From assembly GCA_964628935.1 (NCBI GenBank), contig CAZVOE010000007.1:1-50252 (forward strand): a stretch of 50,252 bases of DNA, written 5' to 3'. The position numbers and the translations under genes were made by a program. The notes under the pieces are model-generated. The model did no database searches. It saw only the letters and a list, made by a program, of their open reading frames with translations, and was not told the DNA's origin. Position 1 is the first letter of the stretch. Every line of letters begins with the position of its first letter. This document shows, one piece after another, positions 1-6,741 of this stretch. The stretch comes from CAYLHQ01 sp964628935. Lineage in GTDB: Bacteria; Acidobacteriota; Polarisedimenticolia; Polarisedimenticolales; DASRJG01.

Positions 1-456
1 GGGTGGGGGGGGCGGGGGGGCGTCGGCCCCCTCCGCGAGCATCCGCTCGAGGCCGAGAACGCGCGTCGGGAGCCGCCCGGCGAAGACCTCGGCGAGATCG
101 TCCGAGGTGAGGAGAGCCTGCGCGCCGTTGTCTTCGAGCATCGCCGAGACGTTCGCCCGGTAAACCTCCGGGAAAAGACGCTCGTTCGGCGTCGTGTAGA
201 TGGAGGGAACGGCTCCCGCGAAGATCAGCCCCCAGAAGGAGTGGGCGAGGGCGAGGGGGCTGTCGTGAGCGATCACGACGAGGTCGCCGGGGCGGATGCC
301 GGCTCGGAGCGCGGCGGCGGCGTGCTTCCTCGTGCGGGCGAGGAACTCACGGCGCGAGAGGGTCAGCGTCTCCCTCCCCGTTTCGACGAACAGGATCGCG
401 GTGGCGTCGTCCCCGTCCTCCGCGAGGCCGGCGGTCTCGACGATCGAGGGGATCAT
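1..456 (-). CDS. AMP-dependent acyl ligase, N-terminal part, cut by the window edge
   Basis: Only the first 152 codons are present; the frame runs open off the left edge. The N-terminal pattern (substrate-activation opener, then GDLVVIAHDSP, then FWGLIFAGAVP) is that of ANL-superfamily adenylate-forming enzymes, which activate a carboxylic acid with ATP and pass it to CoA or a carrier protein. The AMP-binding P-loop and the C-terminal domain lie outside the window, so acyl specificity cannot be read. The start ATG at 456 overlaps the stop of the upstream acyl-carrier-protein gene by 4 nt (ATGA), showing translational coupling; the carrier is therefore its likely acceptor. It is the last visible gene of the minus-strand acyl-relay operon. 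The sequence ends in a G-rich run (1-22) coding poly-proline, a typical contig break point. It could equally be a fatty-acyl-AMP ligase or a DltA-like enzyme. Confidence 0.8.
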   Translation of the reverse strand, partial: MIPSIVETAGLAEDGDDATAILFVETGRETLTLSRREFLARTRKHAAAALRAGIRPGDLVVIAHDSPLALAHSFWGLIFAGAVPSIYTTPNERLFPEVYRANVSAMLEDNGAQALLTSDDLAEVFAGRLPTRVLGLERMLAEGADAPPPPPP

Positions 457-722
457 TCGTGCGCCCCCTTTCGAGCGGTCGCGAGGACGCAATTCGTCAT
501 CCGCACGAGGTCGTCCATGTTCTCGACGGTGAGATCGGTATCGGGGACGTAAACGCCGAACGCCTTCTCGACGAAGACGCCGATCTGCGCGATCGCGAAC
601 GAGTCGATGAGACCGCCGGTCACGAGCGGCTCGTCGTCGCGGAGCGCGTAGGCGGGGTTCCGGATCAGCTCCGCGCAGACGAAGGCCCGCAGGCGGTTCT
701 TGACGTCCTCGGGGTCGAGCAT
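453..722 (-). CDS. Acyl carrier protein
   Basis: An 89-residue acidic four-helix carrier protein. The phosphopantetheine attachment motif is seen as GGLIDSF with Ser41, followed by the usual hydrophobic helix II. Length fits stand-alone acyl carrier proteins (about 80-95 residues). It is not next to fatty-acid synthesis genes but lies between an MBOAT acyltransferase (15 nt upstream) and an AMP ligase (4-nt overlap downstream). This points to a dedicated carrier that takes an activated acyl group from the ligase and delivers it to the membrane acyltransferase, as DltC does. A GAGGG ribosome-binding sequence precedes the ATG by about 7 nt. The acyl group carried is unknown. Confidence 0.88.
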   Translation of the reverse strand: MLDPEDVKNRLRAFVCAELIRNPAYALRDDEPLVTGGLIDSFAIAQIGVFVEKAFGVYVPDTDLTVENMDDLVRMTNCVLATARKGAHE

Positions 723-737
723 CGTGGGGCCCTCGGT

Positions 738-2117
738 TCAGAAATTCTGGTAGATGAAGGGTTCGGGAACGTCGAAGCGCGTCGCCAGGAAAACGGCGAG
801 GATCACGAGAGCGAGGGCCCCCGACCGCGCGGGGAGCGGCCACGTGCGGAAGACCGCCTCGTCCCGCGCCCGGTGCTCGAGGAGGTCGATCGCGACCGAC
901 ACTCCCAGGAGCACGCCGGCCTGAAGGAGTCCCACGGTGATCCTGCCCGGGGCCAGGATGGAGGCGAAGATCTCGCCCGCCGTACCGAGGTCGGCCCGAA
1001 ACAGAGCCGCCGACGCGGCGAGCATGAGCCACACCGAAGCCGTCCCCACGAGGCGGCGCCCCCGGCTCCGCCGGTCGGGGGGAACGACCGGGCCCCAAAA
1101 CGAAGGAAGCCGCGCGAGGATCAGGAAGAGCCCCCACAACGTCCCCCAGGCGACGAGGTTCCACGCGACACCGTGCCAGAGGGCGCTGACGAGCATCGCG
1201 GAGAGGGGCGGGAGAACGAGGTTCGCGATCCCGTTCGGCGCGAAGTTCCGGCGCAGGAGCGCGCGACTCGCCGGCATGTAGACGTAATCCCGGAGCCAGA
1301 AGGAGAGGCTCATGTGCCAGCGCATCCAGAGTTCGGAGAAGTTCCGGGAGAAGAACGGAGCGGCGAAGTTCTTCGAAAGCTCGAAGCCGAAGAGCGCACT
1401 CACCCCCCGCACGATGCCCGTGTACCCGGCGAAATCATTGTAGATCACGAAGACGTCGGCCAAGAGCCAGAAGACGATCTGGACCCCGGCGCATTCCGAG
1501 GGGCTCGAGAAGAGGGTCGGGGGCATGAGGGCGCGGAGGCCGTCGGCGAGGACGAGTTTTCGGAAGGCGCCCACGGCGATCAAGGTGATCCCTCGCGAGA
1601 CGCGGTCGTTGTCGACGAGACGCTCCCGCGCGAGTTGTCGGAAAAACGCCCGCCCGCGCTCGATCGGACCGGACAGGAGCTTCGGGAAGTAGGCGCTGAA
1701 GAGCGCGAAGTCGGCAAAGCGCGGGAACGCGTCGAGCTGCCGCCGCGAGGCGTCCACGAGGAAGGAGACGTTCTCGAGGACGCGGTAGGAAAAACCGACC
1801 GGCAGAAGGACCGAGAGCGCGAAGGGAAGCGCGCCCGGCGGAGGTCCGCCATACTTGAGGAGCACGAGGGCGGCGACGTTCAGGACGATCCCGACCGGGA
1901 GGAGGGGCCCTCCTCGCCGCTCCCAGAGCCGGCGCCCGATTCCCCAGTTGACTCCCGTCGCCGCGAGGAGCACGAGGGGCGCGTGCCACGACCAGGTCGC
2001 GTAGAAGGCGCAGGACGCGACGAGGAGGACCCAGGTCTGCGCGCGGCGCGGCAGGAGGAAGTAGGCCGCCGCGGCGGCGACGACGAACGCGGCGAAGCTC
2101 CACGAGGTGAGGATCAC
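738..2117 (-). CDS. MBOAT-family membrane O-acyltransferase (AlgI/DltB type)
   Basis: A 459-residue polytopic membrane protein with a GTG start. Family signatures are the LSGPIERG segment near residue 148, the WMRWHMSLSFW stretch with His268, and the SALWHG motif with the conserved catalytic-site His315. The extreme C terminus (EPFIYQNF) matches the usual AlgI/DltB tail. MBOAT proteins move acyl groups from a cytoplasmic donor to a substrate on the outer face of the membrane. The gene lies 12 nt after an SGNH-type partner and 15 nt before an acyl carrier protein, so a carrier-bound acyl donor is likely. The acceptor (polysaccharide, lipid or protein) cannot be told from sequence. Confidence 0.9.
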   Translation of the reverse strand: MILTSWSFAAFVVAAAAAYFLLPRRAQTWVLLVASCAFYATWSWHAPLVLLAATGVNWGIGRRLWERRGGPLLPVGIVLNVAALVLLKYGGPPPGALPFALSVLLPVGFSYRVLENVSFLVDASRRQLDAFPRFADFALFSAYFPKLLSGPIERGRAFFRQLARERLVDNDRVSRGITLIAVGAFRKLVLADGLRALMPPTLFSSPSECAGVQIVFWLLADVFVIYNDFAGYTGIVRGVSALFGFELSKNFAAPFFSRNFSELWMRWHMSLSFWLRDYVYMPASRALLRRNFAPNGIANLVLPPLSAMLVSALWHGVAWNLVAWGTLWGLFLILARLPSFWGPVVPPDRRSRGRRLVGTASVWLMLAASAALFRADLGTAGEIFASILAPGRITVGLLQAGVLLGVSVAIDLLEHRARDEAVFRTWPLPARSGALALVILAVFLATRFDVPEPFIYQNF

Positions 2118-2129
2118 GACGATCCGGCT

Positions 2130-3182
2130 TCACGAGGAGGAAGGGCCGAGGAGTCCCTCTCGCTCCGCAGCCGCGAGGCGCTCGCCGAGCCAGCGGCTGT
2201 AGACCGCGGCGCCGGTCCGGTTCATGTGGGTGTAGTCGGCCCAACCGTCGGGAGGAATCGGCCGCTCCCTCGGGTAGCGCCAGAAGGGGACCCCGGCCCG
2301 CGCCGCGACCTCCTCGATCGCCTCGAGCCCGCGCCGGTAGGCCGAGTCTCCGCGCCCGAAGCGGTGGACCACGCTCTCGTGGACGGGGACCTCGACGAGC
2401 ACGACGCGGACCTCGTCGCGGAGCCGCAGAAGGCGAGCGAGCGACTCCACGTGCGCGGGGGAGACCTCGTAGCCGCTGAAGTACGCGAGGGTCTTCTCGT
2501 CGAGATCGGGGAGCCGGTTCGATTCGGAGAGCCCGTACCCGTTCGCCTTCATCCCCTCCATCATCCCGCGGATCTTGAGCCGGTCCGCCCTCGACATCGG
2601 CTCGAGGAGCCAAAATCGCACGCCGAGCCAGGCTCGGAACGCGCTCGAGCGGTCGACGAGCCAGCCGTCGAGGCTCGGTTCGCCGTGATGGTGGCGCACC
2701 CAGGGGTTCGCGAGGAGGCGCTCGGTCAAGGCGACCCCTCGTTCGTCGTCGAGTCCGAACGGCGAGGCGCCGACGACGAGCCAGCGGGGACGGAACCGGT
2801 CGACCACGATCTTCGCGAGGGGCTCTTCCCCCGTCTCGGAGAGGCCGCCGAGTCCGAAGTTGAAACTCCGCAGACCGCGACCCGAACCCCGCTGGAACGC
2901 CTCGGCGACGACCGCGGGGTCGATCCCGCGGTAGACCATGCTGCTTCCGAAGAACAGCCCCTCGACGGGGCCCCCGCGGGCGACGTGATCGTCGAGGACG
3001 GCGATCTTCGCGTCGAGTTGCGGCTGGCCGCACCCGACGCTCGGCGTGGGGAGGAGGCTCCTCACGAGCGAGGTCCGCGACGCCCCCTCGCACGCGACCG
3101 CGACGAGCGCGGCGAGCGCCACGGCGGCGACGAGGCTCCGCCCGAAGGGGGGCCGGAGGCGGAGGGTCGCGTGGGCGTCCAT
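2130..3182 (-). CDS. Membrane-anchored SGNH-type protein, DltD/AlgJ-like partner of the MBOAT enzyme
   Basis: A 350-residue protein with one N-terminal membrane segment (about residues 14-31) and an extracytoplasmic domain. SGNH features visible are the FFGSS block (Ser80, candidate nucleophile), an N-FGLGG block near residue 130, and a late DYTH motif (Asp316, His319) followed by MNRTG, the usual Asp-His catalytic pair. DltD, AlgJ/AlgX and related partners of MBOAT acyltransferases share this arrangement and complete acyl transfer outside the cell. It sits 12 nt upstream of the MBOAT gene and 6 nt after the E1 gene. Assignment rests on motifs and neighbours; overall similarity to any named family is low by eye. 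Confidence 0.7.
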   Translation of the reverse strand: MDAHATLRLRPPFGRSLVAAVALAALVAVACEGASRTSLVRSLLPTPSVGCGQPQLDAKIAVLDDHVARGGPVEGLFFGSSMVYRGIDPAVVAEAFQRGSGRGLRSFNFGLGGLSETGEEPLAKIVVDRFRPRWLVVGASPFGLDDERGVALTERLLANPWVRHHHGEPSLDGWLVDRSSAFRAWLGVRFWLLEPMSRADRLKIRGMMEGMKANGYGLSESNRLPDLDEKTLAYFSGYEVSPAHVESLARLLRLRDEVRVVLVEVPVHESVVHRFGRGDSAYRRGLEAIEEVAARAGVPFWRYPRERPIPPDGWADYTHMNRTGAAVYSRWLGERLAAAEREGLLGPSSS

Positions 3183-3188
3183 CGCGCC

Positions 3189-5225
3189 TCAGTATGCCAA
3201 CATCGCGTCGATCGTCTCCCGGATCCGCTCCGTGGACGGGAGGACGCTCTCGAGCAGGCGGGTGTCGTACGGGACCGGGCAGTCGGGGGGCGTGAGCCGT
3301 ACGGGGGGAGCGTCGAGGAACGAGAACGCCTCGGTCGCGACCGTGGCCAGGATCTCCGCGGCGAACCCGACCGTCCGCGTGTCCTCGTGGACGACGAGGA
3401 GGCGGCCGGTCTTACGGACGCTCTCGAGGACGGCCTCGCGATCCCAGGGCACGAGGGTTCGAAGGTCTAGGACCTCGACGCGCCCGGAGCGGTCTTTCGC
3501 GGCATCGAGACACCGGTGGACCATCTCGCCCCACGCGACCACGGTGAGCGCGTCCCCGAGCGATCGGGACGCCGCCACGCCGAACGGCAGGACGAAGCCG
3601 TCCCCGGGATAGGGACGGCGCGCCCGCGCCGCGTCGAGGAGGGCCCGGTGCTCGAGAAAGAGGACGGGGTCGTTGCCCCGGAGGGCCCCGCGAAGGAGCC
3701 CGACCGCGTCGGCCGCGTCGCTCGGGAAGGCGATCTTCCACCCGGGCATGTGAGCGAACACCGCTTCGCCGCACATCCCGTGGAACGGATCCCCCCCGCG
3801 CTTTCCGAAGCCGACGGGGATGCGGACGACCACGCCGCCGCCGAACTTCCCGGCCGTGCGCCAGCGGAGCGTCCCGAGATCCGAAAGCTGCTCGTGCGCG
3901 GGATCGGCGTATTTGCGGAACTGGATCTCCGGGACCGGAAGGAGCCCGGCGAGCGCCATCCCCGTGGCGCGTCCGACGATCCCTTCCTCGGAGAGGGAGG
4001 TGTCGAAGACCCGCCCCGCGCCGAAGCGCCCCTGCAAGTCCCGCGTCGCCCCGTGCACTCCTCCCTTGACGCCGACGTCTTCCCCGAAGACGACCATCCT
4101 GCGGTTCCGCTCGAGTTCGACCGCGAGCGTCGTGCGGACCGCGTCGACGAAGTTGACGCGCGGCCCGTCGCCCTCCGGCGCGTCCCCCGCGGCGGGATCT
4201 CTCTCGGTTCCTCCGTCGAAGAACACGTGACGGGTCACTTCCGCGGGGTCGGGGAAAGGGTTCGATCTCGCCTCCTCGAGGGCCCGGGCGATCTCCCGCT
4301 TCGCGTCCGAACGGACGCGCTCGAGGTCGCCCTCGGCGATTCCGAGCGCGCCGAGGTGGCGCTCGACACGCGCGAGGGGATCCCGAGCGGCCTCGTCCTC
4401 TCGCTCGGCGGCGCTCTTGTACGCCTGGTCGTCCCGGTAGGCGTGTCCCCAAAGGCGCGGGACTCGGATCCGCAGGAGGCACGGTCCGCGACCGCCCCGC
4501 ACGTGCGCGACGGCGCGGCGGATCGCGTGCGAGGCTCCCTCGGGATCGCTCCCGTCGCCCTGCACGACCTCGAGGTTCCCGAACGAAGCCAGGTTCGACG
4601 CGATGTCTCCGCCCGGGGTCTGGAGCGAGGCGGGGACCGAAATCGCCCAGCCGTTGTCCTCGACGAAGAAGAGCATCGGAAGAGAGAGCGTCGTCGCGAG
4701 GTTGACCGCCGACCAGAACCCGTTCGTCGCGACGCTCCCGTCCCCCCCCATCGCCGAGGCGATCGCTCCTTCCCACTCCTCTTCGCCGAGCACGCGCGCT
4801 CGATAGGAAATCGCCTGGGCCCACCCCGCGGCGACGGTGTACTGAGCGCCGACGTTTCCCGAAGTGGGAAGCACGGTCGGGCCCGAACGCCCTCTCAGGT
4901 GGAACATGAGGCCGGTGTCGCGCCCCTCCGTGCAGCTCCCGGTCCTCCCGAGCGCCCCCGCGAGCGCCTCACGGGGGGTGAGCCCGCCCGCGAGGAGGAA
5001 CGGACGCGAACGATAGTACGCGGTGACCGCGTCTTTCGGATGGCTGAGGGCGCGCGCAAGGAGGATTTGGGGGACTTCGTGGCCGACCGCCGGCAACTGG
5101 AGCTTGACCTCACCCTTGGGGGTCAGGTCCTCGGTCTCGAGACGGTCGATCTCCCGCGACAGATGGGCGAGGCGAAGCACGTCGAGCCACGCCGACACCT
5201 CGGAATTCGCCGCGAAACCCGACAC
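3189..5225 (-). CDS. Fused alpha-beta E1 of a branched-chain-type 2-oxoacid dehydrogenase
   Basis: A thiamine-diphosphate E1 with both subunits on one chain (about 678 residues). The alpha half carries the cofactor motif (GDGS near residue 161, ending EDNGW near 190). The beta half starts near residue 355 with VNFVDAVRTTL and keeps FGEDVGVKGG, LSEEGIVGRA and DLRTLVPWD. Such E1 enzymes decarboxylate branched 2-oxoacids and feed an E2 that makes acyl-CoA. No E2 or E3 gene is in the window. Start: an in-frame ATG at 5300 would overlap the divergent sulfatase gene, so I prefer GTG 5225, which has GGAGAG just upstream. It heads the acyl-relay operon, which suggests but does not prove that it supplies branched acyl groups to it. 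Confidence 0.86.
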   Translation of the reverse strand: MSGFAANSEVSAWLDVLRLAHLSREIDRLETEDLTPKGEVKLQLPAVGHEVPQILLARALSHPKDAVTAYYRSRPFLLAGGLTPREALAGALGRTGSCTEGRDTGLMFHLRGRSGPTVLPTSGNVGAQYTVAAGWAQAISYRARVLGEEEWEGAIASAMGGDGSVATNGFWSAVNLATTLSLPMLFFVEDNGWAISVPASLQTPGGDIASNLASFGNLEVVQGDGSDPEGASHAIRRAVAHVRGGRGPCLLRIRVPRLWGHAYRDDQAYKSAAEREDEAARDPLARVERHLGALGIAEGDLERVRSDAKREIARALEEARSNPFPDPAEVTRHVFFDGGTERDPAAGDAPEGDGPRVNFVDAVRTTLAVELERNRRMVVFGEDVGVKGGVHGATRDLQGRFGAGRVFDTSLSEEGIVGRATGMALAGLLPVPEIQFRKYADPAHEQLSDLGTLRWRTAGKFGGGVVVRIPVGFGKRGGDPFHGMCGEAVFAHMPGWKIAFPSDAADAVGLLRGALRGNDPVLFLEHRALLDAARARRPYPGDGFVLPFGVAASRSLGDALTVVAWGEMVHRCLDAAKDRSGRVEVLDLRTLVPWDREAVLESVRKTGRLLVVHEDTRTVGFAAEILATVATEAFSFLDAPPVRLTPPDCPVPYDTRLLESVLPSTERIRETIDAMLAY

Positions 5226-5256
5226 GCGCTCTCCGATCCGGTCGAAGTTGTCGGTA

Positions 5257-5262
5257 TATACT
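5257..5262 (+). promoter_or_regulatory. -10 box of a leaderless promoter for the sulfatase-fold gene
   Basis: TATACT (5 of 6 to TATAAT) lies exactly 6 nt before ATG 5269, so transcription would begin at or next to the start codon. No Shine-Dalgarno sequence is present. No good -35 is seen. The overlapping TATATA at 5255-5260 could also serve the E1 gene on the minus strand. Confidence 0.5.
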
Positions 5263-5268
5263 GCAACA

Positions 5269-6741
5269 ATGCTTTTTCGTGTATCGCGAATTGGGGCCAT
5301 GAGCCTCGGCATCGCGGCGTGCGCCCTCGCCGCGGGATGCGGCTCCGCCGAGACTCGAGAGCCGGCGCGCCTCGCGTCGAAGCCGGGAACGAACCCGAAC
5401 ATCGTCCTCGTCTCGATCGACAGCCTGAGGGCCGACCATCTCGGCTGCTACGGGTACCCGAAGCCGACGAGTCCGGGCATGGATCGGCTCGCGGCCGAGG
5501 GGGTTCGATTCGAGAACGCGATCAGCAACACCTCCTGGACGCTTCCCTCGCACGCCTCGATGTTCACGGGGCTCAACAGCTACACCCACGGTCTCGTCGA
5601 CAACGGTCTCCGCCTCGGGGACGACGTCGTGACGATCGCCGAACTCCTCCAGAAGGCGGGGTACCGGACCGGCGGCTTCTTCGGGGCGCCGTACCTCCAC
5701 CCGACCTACGGCTTTTCCCAGGGGTTCGAGGCGTATGTCAGCTGCATGACCAAGCTCGGGACCGACGTCATGCCCGACGCGATGCGGGCCGTCGCGCAAG
5801 GGGACGTGACGCCCCCCCACAGCGACATCACCGGCCCGCGCACGCTCGACGAGGTCACGAAGTGGCTCGACGCCGGGGCCGGGGACGGACGACCGTTCTT
5901 CCTCTTCATCCACCTGTGGGATCCCCACTACGACTACATCCCCCCTCCCGAATACGTGGAGATGTTCGATCCCGGCTACACCGGGACCGTGAACGGCGAG
6001 TTCCTGATGCGGAACGAGGCGGTCCACAAGAACATGGACCCGCGCGACCTCGAGCACCTGATCGCGCTCTACGACGGAGAGATCCGCTTCACCGACGACA
6101 TTCTCGGGAAGATCCTCGCGGAGGTCGACCGCCGGCACGGCCTCGACCGGACGCTCCTCGTCGTCACCGCCGATCACGGGGAGGAATTCTTCGAGCACGG
6201 AAACAAGGGTCACCAAAAGAGTCTCTTCGAGGAGGTCGTCCGGGTTCCGATGATCGTGCGCTGGCCCGAGCGCCTGCCGGCGGGCCTCGTCGTGGAGGAT
6301 CAGGTCCGCCACATCGACCTTCTCCCGACGCTCCTCTCGTTCGCGGGGATCGAGGCCCCCGAGGCGATCGAGGGTCGCGACATCAGCCCGTTGCTCCAAG
6401 GGGAGTCGATGCCCCCCGCTCCGGTTCTCATGGACCTGCAAGTCTTCGACTACGAGCTCATCGGGATGCGCACGAACGAGCGGAAGTTCCTGACCTTCCC
6501 GACGAAGCACTTCTGGCAGTACGGCTACCAACACTACGACCTCGAGAACGATCCGGGCGAGCGAAGGGTGCTTCCGGTCTGGTCCGGGGGGTTCTTCGCT
6601 TCGCGGGCCGCGCTCCGGGATCTCCGTGGGGCCGCGGACGAGCTGCGGCGATCGCTCGGGAGGACCGTCGTCGAGGGATCCGAGGAGGACGACGAGCTGA
6701 TCGAGCGGCTCAAGAGCCTCGGGTATCTCGGGGGGAACTGA
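5269..6741 (+). CDS. Sulfatase-fold lipoprotein with Thr nucleophile (alkaline phosphatase superfamily)
   Basis: A 490-residue exported lipoprotein: signal segment ending in LAAGC with Cys24 as lipidation site. The metal-binding opener is VLVSIDSLRADHLG (Asp51) and the second metal site VTADHGEEF. The activation motif reads WTLPSHASMFTG: Thr91 replaces the Cys/Ser that becomes formylglycine in true sulfatases, and His replaces the motif Arg. Thr is the nucleophile in phospho-transferring relatives (LtaS, EptA), so a phosphate-ester or transferase activity is as likely as sulfate ester hydrolysis. The C terminus ends in SLGYL plus three residues, as in its paralogues here. It overlaps the convergent GT-C gene by 32 nt. 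Start chosen from the -10 box 6 nt upstream. Confidence 0.85.
   Translation: MLFRVSRIGAMSLGIAACALAAGCGSAETREPARLASKPGTNPNIVLVSIDSLRADHLGCYGYPKPTSPGMDRLAAEGVRFENAISNTSWTLPSHASMFTGLNSYTHGLVDNGLRLGDDVVTIAELLQKAGYRTGGFFGAPYLHPTYGFSQGFEAYVSCMTKLGTDVMPDAMRAVAQGDVTPPHSDITGPRTLDEVTKWLDAGAGDGRPFFLFIHLWDPHYDYIPPPEYVEMFDPGYTGTVNGEFLMRNEAVHKNMDPRDLEHLIALYDGEIRFTDDILGKILAEVDRRHGLDRTLLVVTADHGEEFFEHGNKGHQKSLFEEVVRVPMIVRWPERLPAGLVVEDQVRHIDLLPTLLSFAGIEAPEAIEGRDISPLLQGESMPPAPVLMDLQVFDYELIGMRTNERKFLTFPTKHFWQYGYQHYDLENDPGERRVLPVWSGGFFASRAALRDLRGAADELRRSLGRTVVEGSEEDDELIERLKSLGYLGGN

Noticed and set aside
459..3470. A 1003-codon open frame on the plus strand, antisense to the acyl-carrier, MBOAT and SGNH genes
   Set aside because: Composition is nearly all Arg, Glu, Gly, Pro and Asp with no hydrophobic core or motif; it is the antisense shadow of high-GC genes.
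5226..5300. ATG 5300 as start of the fused E1 gene
   Set aside because: It would overlap the divergent sulfatase-fold gene and its -10 box, and the added residues show no similarity to E1 N termini; GTG 5225 has a ribosome-binding sequence.
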